Below are positions 8,868 to 17,426 of a stretch of 64,000 nucleotides of DNA, piece after piece; the stretch's first letter is position 1; the number at the start of each line of letters is the position of its first letter. The notes under the pieces are model-generated. The model searched no databases. It saw nothing but the letters and a program-made list of their open reading frames with translations, and was not told the DNA's origin. The stretch is from Thermoflavifilum sp. (GTDB lineage Bacteria > Bacteroidota > Bacteroidia > Chitinophagales > Chitinophagaceae). A program made the translations under genes and the position numbers. The stretch is from contig NZ_CP063141.1 of NCBI RefSeq assembly GCF_014961315.1, positions 868,001 through 932,000 on the forward strand, written 5' to 3'.

Positions 8868-9449
8868 ATGACAACAACATCCATTCCCGGTTACACCTAT
8901 GGGCAGGTGCCGGAAGCACCATTCAGCATGCACGATTTTGCATTGTTGAAGCAAACGGTGATGTTCACCGAAAAAGATGCGGAATACCTGCGAATGGCAG
9001 GCGAAATCCTCCGCGATCAGGTAGATGAAATCCTGGATCTCTGGTACGGATTTGTAGGCAGTCGTCCACATCTGCTGGATTATTTTTCTCAAGATGGCGT
9101 GCCCGATCAACATTATTTGCAGGCTGTGCGTTTGAGGTTCGGACAATGGATTCGTGATCTATGTGAGCGTTCTTACGATCAGGACTGGCTGAACTACCAG
9201 TATGAAATTGGTTTGCGGCATCATCGCACCAGGAAAAACCAGATCGACCATGCCCAGGCGGCACCGCTGATTCATTATCGCTATATGGTAGCCTTCATCT
9301 ATCCGATAACCGCAACCATCAAATCGTTTCTACGCAGGAAAGGAAATTCGGAAACCGAAGTGGAAGCGATGCATCAGGCCTGGTTTAAGGCTGTGGTGCT
9401 TACCGTTGTATTGTGGACCTATCCCTATATCAAGCCCGGTGAATTTTAG
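8868..9449 (+). CDS. protoglobin (single-domain heme globin)
   Basis: This 193-residue protein matches the protoglobin family along its full length, with IPGYTYGQV near the N-terminus, EYLRMAGEILRDQVDEILD, LWYGFVGSRPHLLDYF, YDQDWLNYQYEIGLRHHRT and AFIYPITATIKSFL. These blocks are the same as in the well-studied archaeal protoglobin of Methanosarcina. The proximal heme His is expected in the IGLRHHRT segment. No signalling domain is fused, so it is a stand-alone cytoplasmic heme protein that may bind O2, CO or NO. It has its own promoter and operator-like palindrome and is followed by a MarR-type regulator on the same strand. The physiological role is not known from sequence. Confidence 0.92.
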   Translation: MTTTSIPGYTYGQVPEAPFSMHDFALLKQTVMFTEKDAEYLRMAGEILRDQVDEILDLWYGFVGSRPHLLDYFSQDGVPDQHYLQAVRLRFGQWIRDLCERSYDQDWLNYQYEIGLRHHRTRKNQIDHAQAAPLIHYRYMVAFIYPITATIKSFLRRKGNSETEVEAMHQAWFKAVVLTVVLWTYPYIKPGEF

Positions 9450-9505
9450 GGCAGGAATAACAAGTAATATAAAAAACGCAAATACAGCGAGAAGCATGAT
9501 AAACC

Positions 9506-9519
9506 TGATGCAAGCATCA
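9506..9519. promoter_or_regulatory. dyad upstream of the MarR gene
   Basis: TGATGC and GCATCA are perfect inverted 6-bp arms with a 2-bp spacer, 34 bp before the marR start codon. A -7-like TAATTTTA lies at 9532-9539. The dyad would sit near -33, suited to autoregulation, but its sequence differs from the protoglobin palindrome. Confidence 0.3.
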
Positions 9520-9552
9520 ATCGGAAAAATGTAATTTTATCGAAAACATATC

Positions 9553-10158
9553 ATGCCTTCTCCGTTTGATTTAAACTGGCAGCATGAATCGCTCGAGGGT
9601 AAAATTGTGGTGGCACTTGAACGATTAGCAGAAGTGTTTCGGGTACTTGCCTGGGAAGTGAGTAAAGAAAGCGGATTAAGCCCCATTCAAATGCAGATTT
9701 TAATTTTTTGTTTGTTTCACAAGCAGCAGATGGCAACAGTTTCCACACTTGCCGAAGAATTTCATCTTACGAAAGCCACCATAAGCGAGTCGGTTCGTGT
9801 GCTGGAAAACAGGCAATTGATTACCAAAAAAACCAACAAAGCCGACCAGCGTCGTTATCATCTGGTACTCACGGCCAGAGGAAAAAAGCTTGCCGAAAAA
9901 GCATCTGAGTTTGCCAACGCATTGCTGCTGGCCGCCGGGCATCTGCAACAATCTATGAAAGAACAATTGCTTATGGCACTTCTGCAGATGATACGGGATT
10001 TGCAACGGCAGGGGATTATTCATCCTCAGCGCATGTGCTGGAATTGCCGATTTTATACCCTGCATCAACAACAACCCTATTGTGCATTGCTGCATAAACC
10101 CTTGCATGTAGCCAATTTGCGCGTCGATTGCCCGGAATTTGAGTTAAACCTTTCCTGA
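9553..10158 (+). CDS. MarR-family transcriptional regulator with C-terminal four-cysteine motif
   Basis: This 201-residue protein has a winged helix-turn-helix typical of MarR at about residues 30-135 (LSPIQMQILIFCLF, VSTLAEEFHLTKATISESVRVLENRQLITKK, DQRRYHLVLTARGKKLAEKA). The C-terminal 45 residues contain C162, C165, C177 and C193 (Cx2Cx11Cx15C), within MCWNCRFYTL and LRVDCPEFE. Ordinary MarR proteins lack this tail, which looks like a zinc or Fe-S ligand set and could sense redox or gas. It lies 103 nt downstream of the protoglobin gene and could control it. It ends 3 nt from the convergent GH53 gene. Confidence 0.88.
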   Translation: MPSPFDLNWQHESLEGKIVVALERLAEVFRVLAWEVSKESGLSPIQMQILIFCLFHKQQMATVSTLAEEFHLTKATISESVRVLENRQLITKKTNKADQRRYHLVLTARGKKLAEKASEFANALLLAAGHLQQSMKEQLLMALLQMIRDLQRQGIIHPQRMCWNCRFYTLHQQQPYCALLHKPLHVANLRVDCPEFELNLS

Positions 10159-10161
10159 TAT

Positions 10162-11184
10162 TTACCGAAGCGGATCCTGTGAAGGGATATGGTATGTTTT
10201 TGCCAGCGTATCGTAAATATGCAGCAATGAATCACTGGCAACACCCTGCCTGTTGAATATAGCTTCCCAGGTATTGAGCGGCTCCCAGATGAAAGTACCC
10301 CAGCCTTTGTGATCGGGTAAATGAAAAACGATGTCATTCACTTCTTTTTTATGATAGGTATATTCCACCACGATGATGGGCTGGGGATAGCGGGTCGCCA
10401 GGTCCGTAAGGTTGTTTTGCAAATCGGTTAAGGTGCCATGCCATTGCGGGTAATACGATTGTCCGATCAGGTCAAAAGGCACCTGTCTTTGCAACATAGC
10501 GTCCAGAAACTGCCGGGATTCAGCATTCTGGCCACCATCGGCAATATGCAACATCACCCGAATATGCGGGTCAACAGATTTTACGGCGGCAATAGCTGTT
10601 TTCAACAGTTCGGCCAGCGTATCGGTATGCGCGAATGTGCCTACCGGCCAGAGCATACCATGGTTAATTTCATTGCCGGTTTGCACGATATCGGGCAGGG
10701 TACCCTGTGCTTGTAAAGCCAGTAACACCGTTCGCGTATAGGCATAGAGGGAATCTTCCAGCACGGGCAAGCTCAGGTTTTTCCAGGCTTCCGGCATGTA
10801 TTGTTTCCCCGGATCGGCCCAGGTATCGCTGTAATGAAAATCAAGCAGGAAGCCCATGCCCGCCGCTTTGATGCGACGAGCCATGACCAGTGTATGTGCC
10901 AGATCGCAATATCCTTTCCCTGGAGAATATCCACTATCGGCCTCGGGATGTACGAAGATGCGCAGGCGGATGAAATTGAATCCATGCTGATGTAAAATGG
11001 CAAGGGCATCACCGGTTTGTCCATCTACCTGAAAATGCATGCCTGCATCTTCTAATTGAGGCAGAAAAGAAATATCGGCACCGAGTATGCGCGGTGGTGT
11101 TTGTGCAAATGAAGGCTGATGAGAACTGCAACTGATCGCCATGAGGTAAACACCCATGAGCATGGTAAACGGAAAAGCACGCAT
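10162..11184 (-). CDS. GH53 arabinogalactan endo-beta-1,4-galactanase lipoprotein
   Basis: The protein is 340 residues from the ATG at 11184 and has a lipoprotein signal ending at ISCSS. GH53 hallmarks are RILGADISFLPQLEDAG, FIRLRIFVHP, GFLLDFHYSDTWADPGKQ, the acid/base segment QTGNEINHGMLWP and the nucleophile segment PIIVVEYTYHKK. It should cleave beta-1,4-galactan side chains of pectin. It stands alone between marR (convergent) and the symporter gene, with no SusCD beside it, so it may serve another locus. Length is normal for the catalytic domain. Confidence 0.92.
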   Translation of the reverse strand: MRAFPFTMLMGVYLMAISCSSHQPSFAQTPPRILGADISFLPQLEDAGMHFQVDGQTGDALAILHQHGFNFIRLRIFVHPEADSGYSPGKGYCDLAHTLVMARRIKAAGMGFLLDFHYSDTWADPGKQYMPEAWKNLSLPVLEDSLYAYTRTVLLALQAQGTLPDIVQTGNEINHGMLWPVGTFAHTDTLAELLKTAIAAVKSVDPHIRVMLHIADGGQNAESRQFLDAMLQRQVPFDLIGQSYYPQWHGTLTDLQNNLTDLATRYPQPIIVVEYTYHKKEVNDIVFHLPDHKGWGTFIWEPLNTWEAIFNRQGVASDSLLHIYDTLAKTYHIPSQDPLR

Positions 11185-11270
11185 ATCGCAAATTTGAATC
11201 GTGAACAAATATTTTTTTCTAAATAAATATCAACCTCAAACCACGCACCTGTTCGTGTGGAGATGCGGGA

Positions 11271-12566
11271 CTATGTTTCCTGCATGTAGATGGTAGATGC
11301 TTGCTCATGGACAACAGGTGGTTGCCTCTGTTCAAAACGTTGTTCCCAGCGACTGATTACGCCGGTAGCCACCGCGTTGCCCAATACATTGGTAGCCGTT
11401 CGACCCATATCAAAAAGCTGATCGATGCCCAGCAACAGCACCACACCTTCGGCCGGCAAATGAAACATGGTGAGTGAAGCCGCTACAACCACCAGTGCAG
11501 CACGTGGCACGCCTGCAATGCCTTTACTCATCACCATCAATACCAGTAAGATGACGATTTGTTTTTCAACACCCAGCGCAATACCGTATGATTGTGCAAT
11601 AAACATCGTCGCAAAAGTCATATACATCATCGAACCATCCAGATTAAAAGAATAACCCACCGGTAATACAAAGCTTACAATCCTGGAGGGACAACCGATG
11701 CGTTGCAATCGCTCCATCAACAACGGAAAGGCCGCTTCACTGCTGGCCGTACTGAAAGCCAGCATCACCGGTTCAGCTACGGATTTTACCAAAGAAAAAA
11801 TCCTGTGCTTCATGATCAATGCACCGGCCAGAAGAATAATTAACCACAATAAGCCAATGCCCAGATAAAATTCTACAATCAACTTGCCGAATACCCAGAT
11901 GATATCGGTGCCGTTTTCCGCCACGGTAGCAGCCAGTGAAGTGAATACGGCTACTGGAGCAAGCGCAATTACATAGCCTGTCATCTTCAACATAATATCG
12001 GCCACCACTTCAAAAAAATGAACAACAGGTCGTGCTTTTTCTCCAATAGCCGCGGCCGCCACACCAAAGAACAAAGAAAACACCACAATTTGCAAAATCT
12101 CATTATGGGTAATGGCATCACCAATGCTGGTGGGGAAAATATGGGTGAGAAAATTCCTGAAATCAAGCGCCGAGGTGGTTATTGCTTCGGATGAACTTTT
12201 TTCGGGTAAAGGTAAATGCAAATGCATGCCCGGCTGAAAAATGTTGACCAGCACCAGCCCCAGACACAACGATACCAGAGATGCAGCAAGGAACCATGCC
12301 AGTGCTTTGACGCCTATACGCCCTACTGCGCGAATATCGCCCACACGAGCAACTCCAACGATCAACGTACTCATGACCAGCGGTGCAATTAGCATTTTAA
12401 TGAGCCGCAAAAAAATTTCCGTAACGATCGAAATATCGTGCGCGAATTTTTTTACACTGGCTTCAGCAGGGTTCCATTCCCGATACAGATAGCCGGTACA
12501 GGCGCCGGCAAACAGGGCTACCAGAATCCAGAAAGCGAGTCTGTTTTTACCTAATAGCTGTTTCAT
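11271..12566 (-). CDS. dicarboxylate/amino-acid:cation symporter (DAACS family)
   Basis: This 431-residue inner-membrane protein has eight or so hydrophobic segments and the family signatures AFSTASSEAAFPLLMERL (serine-rich reentrant loop 1) and LPVGYSFNLDGSMMYMTFATMFIAQ (TM7 substrate and cation site), plus GIAGVPRAALVVVAASL (reentrant loop 2). Family members (GltP, DctA) import glutamate, aspartate or C4-dicarboxylates with Na+ or H+. The substrate cannot be decided here. It is transcribed alone toward GH53, with 86 nt between them. Confidence 0.93.
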   Translation of the reverse strand: MKQLLGKNRLAFWILVALFAGACTGYLYREWNPAEASVKKFAHDISIVTEIFLRLIKMLIAPLVMSTLIVGVARVGDIRAVGRIGVKALAWFLAASLVSLCLGLVLVNIFQPGMHLHLPLPEKSSSEAITTSALDFRNFLTHIFPTSIGDAITHNEILQIVVFSLFFGVAAAAIGEKARPVVHFFEVVADIMLKMTGYVIALAPVAVFTSLAATVAENGTDIIWVFGKLIVEFYLGIGLLWLIILLAGALIMKHRIFSLVKSVAEPVMLAFSTASSEAAFPLLMERLQRIGCPSRIVSFVLPVGYSFNLDGSMMYMTFATMFIAQSYGIALGVEKQIVILLVLMVMSKGIAGVPRAALVVVAASLTMFHLPAEGVVLLLGIDQLFDMGRTATNVLGNAVATGVISRWEQRFEQRQPPVVHEQASTIYMQET

Positions 12567-12662
12567 CGCACACGCAATAGTAATGAAAAGCCCTTGCTTT
12601 TCAAATCGATTTTTGATTGCTGGCTGACAAAGCTTATGCTGTGAAATCCTTAGCTTTGGCTC

Positions 12663-13193
12663 ATGGCAACGATATCAAAGCCCGATGTATGGCTGCGGGG
12701 ACCGATCGATGGTATTGCTCCACTGTTGCAGCCAGTTGCACACGCCCTTTTACAGACACAGGAAGATGTACATGCCATCATGGAAGGCTTTTCCGATGCA
12801 TGGCTATGGGAAAAGCCCGCCGGCCGCGCATCTGCGGGTTTTCATTTGCAACATATACGCGGTGTAATCGATAGGTTGTTCACTTACGCTCGTGGTCAAT
12901 CGCTGACAGAAACGCAAATGCAGGAGTTAAAACAGGAAGGGCAACCTTATCCCGGCCATGATAGCGTAACCTTTTTGCTGCATGCACTGGATGCACAGAT
13001 TCAGACGGCCCTCGATCAGCTGCGCAATACCCCGGAAAATCAGCTTACAGAAATCCGTTATGTGGGAAGAGCAAAACTAAATTCAACTGTGGCAGGCCTG
13101 CTTTTCCATGCGGCCGAACACAGCCAGCGACATACCGGTCAGCTGCTGGTAACGGTAAGTGTATTAAAAGAAAAACATGCAGCTACCACTTAA
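12663..13193 (+). CDS. DinB-like domain protein
   Basis: This 176-residue four-helix-bundle protein belongs to the DinB/YfiT-like group. The likely metal-binding histidines are H64 (or H61) in GFHLQHIRGVIDRL and H153 and H157 in HAAEHSQRHTGQ, which gives the HxxxH spacing of the family. These proteins include thiol S-transferases and stress-associated metalloenzymes, but the activity of this one cannot be named. No signal peptide is seen, so it is probably cytoplasmic. It is followed by a yhcH-like gene 68 nt away on the same strand. Confidence 0.82.
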   Translation: MATISKPDVWLRGPIDGIAPLLQPVAHALLQTQEDVHAIMEGFSDAWLWEKPAGRASAGFHLQHIRGVIDRLFTYARGQSLTETQMQELKQEGQPYPGHDSVTFLLHALDAQIQTALDQLRNTPENQLTEIRYVGRAKLNSTVAGLLFHAAEHSQRHTGQLLVTVSVLKEKHAATT

Positions 13194-13261
13194 TGTACGC
13201 ATGAAAATGCTAAGATTTTTTTCGGAAAGCTTTATCTTTATGCAATCGAATGCCTTCAGCC

Positions 13262-13864
13262 ATGAAAACACCATTCCGGTTTTTGTTGTTTTTGTTTGCC
13301 GTCGTGCAATGGCCTGCATTTCATGCGCAATCCCAGACCCGGGCAACCGCCGAACAATGGTTTACACAGGGCAACTGGCGTAAGGGATTGAACATACAAC
13401 CCAGCCCCACCATTGATGTGGTTACCTTTTACCAGCAATACCACCGCAATCCCGTTTTGTGGAATCAAGTACTCGCCTTTTTAAATCGTGCTGATCTTCA
13501 AACCCTGGATACCGGAACTTATCATCTGACCGGGGGAGATAGTGCTTATGCAATCATCAGCACCTATGTACCTAAACCCTTGAATGAAACCCGCTTTGAA
13601 TCACATCGCAAATATATCGATGTGCAATACGTCATTCAGGGAAAAGAACAAGTGGGTATAGCCGATGTATCGAAAGCCAGGATAACAGAACCGTATCGGT
13701 CCGATAAAGACATTGCGCACTACGAAGCAACCGGCAACTATTACACCGCCACGCCTGATGTATTTTTTATCTTCTTCCCCACAAATGCACATCGACCGGG
13801 AATCGCTACGGAAGCGCATCCTCAAACGGTGAAAAAGTTGGTTATTAAAGTCATGGTGCAATAA
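13262..13864 (+). CDS. secreted YhcH/YjgK/YiaL-family (DUF386) protein
   Basis: The protein is 200 residues from the ATG at 13262. It begins with a signal peptide (FRFLLFLFAVVQWPAFHAQ) and then carries a DUF386 beta-sandwich: FESHRKYIDVQYVIQGKEQVGIA and FFIFFPTNAHRPGIA, with the His and Glu residues that bind metal in the family. Relatives such as TabA and YhcH are linked to sialic acid or sugar handling and biofilm. Most are cytoplasmic, so the signal peptide is unusual. No sugar operon is adjacent, and its substrate remains open. Confidence 0.85.
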   Translation: MKTPFRFLLFLFAVVQWPAFHAQSQTRATAEQWFTQGNWRKGLNIQPSPTIDVVTFYQQYHRNPVLWNQVLAFLNRADLQTLDTGTYHLTGGDSAYAIISTYVPKPLNETRFESHRKYIDVQYVIQGKEQVGIADVSKARITEPYRSDKDIAHYEATGNYYTATPDVFFIFFPTNAHRPGIATEAHPQTVKKLVIKVMVQ

Positions 13865-13916
13865 TTTTATGCACAACTGCTCAATGCATCTCCTGCATGC
13901 ATAAGGCGGGATATCT

Positions 13917-13924
13917 TATTTTTG
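13917..13924 (+). promoter_or_regulatory. -7 element upstream of gpsA
   Basis: TATTTTTG matches TAnnTTTG exactly and lies 18 bp before the TTG start of gpsA. No TTTG is found at the -33 distance, so this is a half-promoter prediction. Confidence 0.3.
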
Positions 13925-13942
13925 TGAAAAGGCTAAAAGCTT

Positions 13943-14965
13943 TTGCGAAAAAATGAAACATATCGGGTGGGCCTGATTGGCTATGGTAGCTGGGCAACAG
14001 CTATCGCCAAGGTGTTGACTGAAAATGATTTTCGAATCTACTGGTGGTTTCGCAAAGAAGAAGATATCGCTTTTATTCAACAACATCACCATCATCCCCG
14101 TTATCTCCCATCCATTCATTTTGAGCTATCTAAGTTAAAGCTTACCACAACATTGCGTGAAGTGGTAGAAAAAAACGATTGGATTGTGATTGCCGTCCCT
14201 TCAGCATTTGTAGAGCCAATTTTAGAAGAAATACCGGTATCCTGCTGGCGGGGTAAGGCTGTGGTGTCGGGCATCAAGGGCATATTGCCTGGAAGTAATC
14301 AATTGTTGAATGATTATCTTACAGCAAAAGCCGGCTTTCCTGTTGAACAATATTTTGCCATAACAGGACCCTGTCATGCAGAAGAAGTAGCAAGCGAAAA
14401 ACTTTCTTACATCACCATCAGTGGTCGCGATGTAGAAAGGGCGCAGCGTATGGCTACACGTTTTCATACAGCCTATCTAAAAACCATGGTGAATGATGAT
14501 TTATGGGGAGCACAATATGCAGCCACACTGAAAAATATTTATGCTATAGGCGCTGGAATCGCTCATGGCCTGGGATATGGAGATAATTTTCTTTCCGTAT
14601 ATGTTGCCAATTGCGCACATGAAATGGATGCATTCAACAGAGCATTATGCGATCATCAACAACATCCCTATCGTTCCAGAAATGCCTTCGCCAGCGCTTA
14701 TCTGGGCGACCTGCTGGTTACCTGTTACTCCCAATACAGCCGGAATCGAACCCTCGGAACGATGATTGGTAAGGGTTATGCAATAAAAACAGCATTGTTA
14801 GAACTGGGTATGGTTGCAGAAGGATACTATGCCAGCAAGTGTATTCATGAGCTTAACCAGCATTATCAATTTCCTATTCCAATTGCAGAACAGATTTATC
14901 AAATCCTCTGGGAACAACGGCTTCCAGAAAAAGCAATTCCCCTGATGGCTCAAAGTTTTGTTTGA
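13943..14965 (+). CDS. gpsA: glycerol-3-phosphate dehydrogenase [NAD(P)+]
   Basis: This 340-residue enzyme interconverts dihydroxyacetone phosphate and sn-glycerol 3-phosphate for phospholipid synthesis. It has the Rossmann motif VGLIGYGSWATAIAKVL at residues 9-25, SGIKGILPGS, ITGPCHAEEVASE and the catalytic-lysine region QYAATLKNIYAIGAGIAHGLGYGDN. The only start that keeps the Rossmann strand is TTG at 13943, because a TAA precedes it in frame and the nearby ATG is out of frame. Its 3' end overlaps the convergent hemW gene by 16 bp. Confidence 0.93.
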   Translation: MRKNETYRVGLIGYGSWATAIAKVLTENDFRIYWWFRKEEDIAFIQQHHHHPRYLPSIHFELSKLKLTTTLREVVEKNDWIVIAVPSAFVEPILEEIPVSCWRGKAVVSGIKGILPGSNQLLNDYLTAKAGFPVEQYFAITGPCHAEEVASEKLSYITISGRDVERAQRMATRFHTAYLKTMVNDDLWGAQYAATLKNIYAIGAGIAHGLGYGDNFLSVYVANCAHEMDAFNRALCDHQQHPYRSRNAFASAYLGDLLVTCYSQYSRNRTLGTMIGKGYAIKTALLELGMVAEGYYASKCIHELNQHYQFPIPIAEQIYQILWEQRLPEKAIPLMAQSFV

Positions 14966-16104
14966 AGATCTTCATCCGCTATAAACAACGATGCTGCAAT
15001 CCGATCGGCAAACAATCTGCCCGTTCGGCTTAGCACATAGCGTGTGGATTGCTTGATCACAACATATTGCATATCCATCCAGGGCTGCACCTGTTGTTGA
15101 AAATAATTTGCAAAACACGACCCAAATAAAGCATGTATTGACTGTATATCTACTCCTTCCAGCGTGCGCAAACGCAACATGACATATTCGTTGTATTGCA
15201 TACGCATGGTAAGGCATTCCTCTTCATAAGGAATTTGATTTTGCCTGATAGATTGTATATAACGCATATTATGCGCTATATTCCAGCGCCGGAATGGAGG
15301 CTGATAACTATGTGCCGATGGACCTATGCCCAGATAAGGAATACCATTCCAGTAAAGACTATTATGTCTTGCACGAAACCCGGGTCGTGCAAAACTGGAA
15401 ATCTCGTAAGCTTCATAACCCGCCGCTTCCATCATATCCAGCAGCATCAGATATTGACGGGCAACCTGTTCCTCATCCACCTGTGGAAACTGGTGTTTGC
15501 GTATCTGATAATCGAGTGCAGTATGGGGCTCTATGGTCAAGGCGTAACACGACAGATGCGGGATATGCATGGATAGCATGCGTTCAACTTCATCTGCCCA
15601 GCATACATCCGTCAAACCTGGAATACCATAAATCAAATCAATGGAAATATTTTCAAATCCGGCATCCATGGCCATCTGCACACTTCTGATTGCCTGTCGT
15701 GCATCATGACTCCGATGAAGCACACGCAATAAATCATCGAATAAAGCCTGAACACCCACACTTAATCGATTGATACCAGCATTCTTCCATTGCTCCAATT
15801 TAGTGGCATCAATATCATCCGGATTAGCTTCTAAAGTTATCTCAGCCTTTGCATCAATATCATAATTACGATAAATTGTTTGCAACAATGTATCCAGATG
15901 TTTTGCGGATAACAAAGATGGTGTGCCACCACCAAAATATATGGTTTCAAAATGGTGCGAGCGCCAGTTAGCCGCCTGCCATTGCATTTCCATCTGCATT
16001 GCCTGCAACATTTCATCCATATAGGCAAGCGATGTACTGAAATGAAAATTGCAGTAATAGCAGGCCTGCCTGCAAAAAGGAATATGCAAATAAAACCCCG
16101 CCAT
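14950..16104 (-). CDS. hemW: radical SAM heme chaperone HemW (HemN-like)
   Basis: This 384-residue protein starts with GFYLHIPFCRQACYYCNFHF, which gives the CxxxCxxC cluster motif of radical SAM enzymes followed by the HemW-type second aromatic. It continues with ETIYFGGGTPSLL, EANPDDID, RLSVGVQALFDDLLRVLHRSH and IDLIYGIPGLT, then the C-terminal HemN domain. HemW inserts or traffics heme and is often annotated as oxygen-independent coproporphyrinogen oxidase. The CxxxCxxC form and the length favour HemW. The downstream part of the GH18 transcription unit points the same way, so co-transcription is possible. Confidence 0.92.
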   Translation of the reverse strand: MAGFYLHIPFCRQACYYCNFHFSTSLAYMDEMLQAMQMEMQWQAANWRSHHFETIYFGGGTPSLLSAKHLDTLLQTIYRNYDIDAKAEITLEANPDDIDATKLEQWKNAGINRLSVGVQALFDDLLRVLHRSHDARQAIRSVQMAMDAGFENISIDLIYGIPGLTDVCWADEVERMLSMHIPHLSCYALTIEPHTALDYQIRKHQFPQVDEEQVARQYLMLLDMMEAAGYEAYEISSFARPGFRARHNSLYWNGIPYLGIGPSAHSYQPPFRRWNIAHNMRYIQSIRQNQIPYEEECLTMRMQYNEYVMLRLRTLEGVDIQSIHALFGSCFANYFQQQVQPWMDMQYVVIKQSTRYVLSRTGRLFADRIAASLFIADEDLQTKL

Positions 16105-16285
16105 GGCAAACCTATACCGGATACGAAGATAACCTACTTTTGCAACATTTGCCCTTAACTATATGAAGGAAAGAAGAAGTAAAAACCATTCCATCTGAAG
16201 CATAAGTAAATCACCCATCAAATGGTTTTGACATGAAGAAACGACATGGATTACAATAACGAATCAGCAGATGGCCTCGTGAACA

Positions 16286-17353
16286 TTATTTTGATTGCCC
16301 GTGTATTTGATGAGATAAATATTTCCAGATGGCCGGGTCTTCTGCTCCCAGCACCCAGGCTGAAATGCCCCGCAGATGATATTTTGCCGCCAGTTGCCAT
16401 CGCAGTTCAAACGACCGCACATCTTCGATAAACAACCAGTCGAATACTCCACCATTTTCCCAGTAAGCCATGCTTTCTTTTTGATCATCAAGCCATTGGG
16501 GATGCAGCTGAAAGCGATGGATGAGGTCCTGCACGGTTGCATAGTTGATTTCATCGCGTGTGCTGTGTGCACCATGCACCGGATCGCCGACCGGATACCA
16601 GTAATCTGAATAAAGCGGCACGCCCAATGAAAATTTCTCCGCTGGAATACCCAGACTCAATACATATTGAATGATTCTTTCCATCCAGGGATAACCGGCA
16701 ACCGGCCCCGGTGGCGTCAGTGCGGTATGTTGATCATAAGTCATGATTGATACAAAATCACTCACTGCTGCTATTGCAGGCAGATCGAAAGCACCCGACC
16801 AGTTTTCATATACATATCTTTCGTATGAGGGATGCGCATTCATCGGAGTGGATTGCTCTGCTTTCACCACAGCACAGGAAATCCACAACCCATGAGCATG
16901 AAGACTATCGGCAGCCTGTTTGTAAAACGAAGTATATGCATCTCGATCGGCAACCGAGATATTTTCCAGATCAAACTGCCATCCTGCAAAATCAAATTGT
17001 CGGGCATAGGCTATCATCATGCGAATCGCTTCCAATCGAGAGGCAGGCCGATTAAGCAATTCATGAATAGCATGTTGATCAAAAGAAGCAAATAATGGTA
17101 TTACCCGTATGTGTTTTTGCCTGGCGGTTGTTAATATGCGCATATCCATTTCACCATATATCACCCCCAGGCTGTCGATCTGATATACATCCGGACAAAC
17201 AATAGATATTTCATCAGCATGTTGAAAAAAAGATTGTTTGCTTTCCAGCGAATTGACCAGATAAAATAATCGTTCACCCCGAAACGATTGCGCACAGGCA
17301 ATACGGGAAATGCCTGATATAAGGCATAAACAAAGCATACATACCGATCGCAT
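16286..17353 (-). CDS. GH18-like secreted glycosidase
   Basis: This 355-residue protein has a signal peptide (MRSVCMLCLCLISGISRIACAQS) and a TIM barrel of the GH18 type related to YaaH/SleL. The line FDFAGWQFDLENIS fits the catalytic DxE end of the GH18 motif, with Glu as acid/base. SDFVSIMTYDQHTA and FSLGVPLYSDYWYP are further GH18 strands. Relatives act on chitin or on peptidoglycan N-acetylglucosamine, and some act on other glycans. It lies just after the GH9 end of PUL2 on the same strand but is not clearly part of that operon. Confidence 0.85.
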   Translation of the reverse strand: MRSVCMLCLCLISGISRIACAQSFRGERLFYLVNSLESKQSFFQHADEISIVCPDVYQIDSLGVIYGEMDMRILTTARQKHIRVIPLFASFDQHAIHELLNRPASRLEAIRMMIAYARQFDFAGWQFDLENISVADRDAYTSFYKQAADSLHAHGLWISCAVVKAEQSTPMNAHPSYERYVYENWSGAFDLPAIAAVSDFVSIMTYDQHTALTPPGPVAGYPWMERIIQYVLSLGIPAEKFSLGVPLYSDYWYPVGDPVHGAHSTRDEINYATVQDLIHRFQLHPQWLDDQKESMAYWENGGVFDWLFIEDVRSFELRWQLAAKYHLRGISAWVLGAEDPAIWKYLSHQIHGQSK

Positions 17354-17426
17354 ATTTCAAATGATGTGCTCGAAGCGAAGATAGCTCCCTTTTTCTGGAA
17401 ATGATACTGAAACATGTCAGCCGTTT

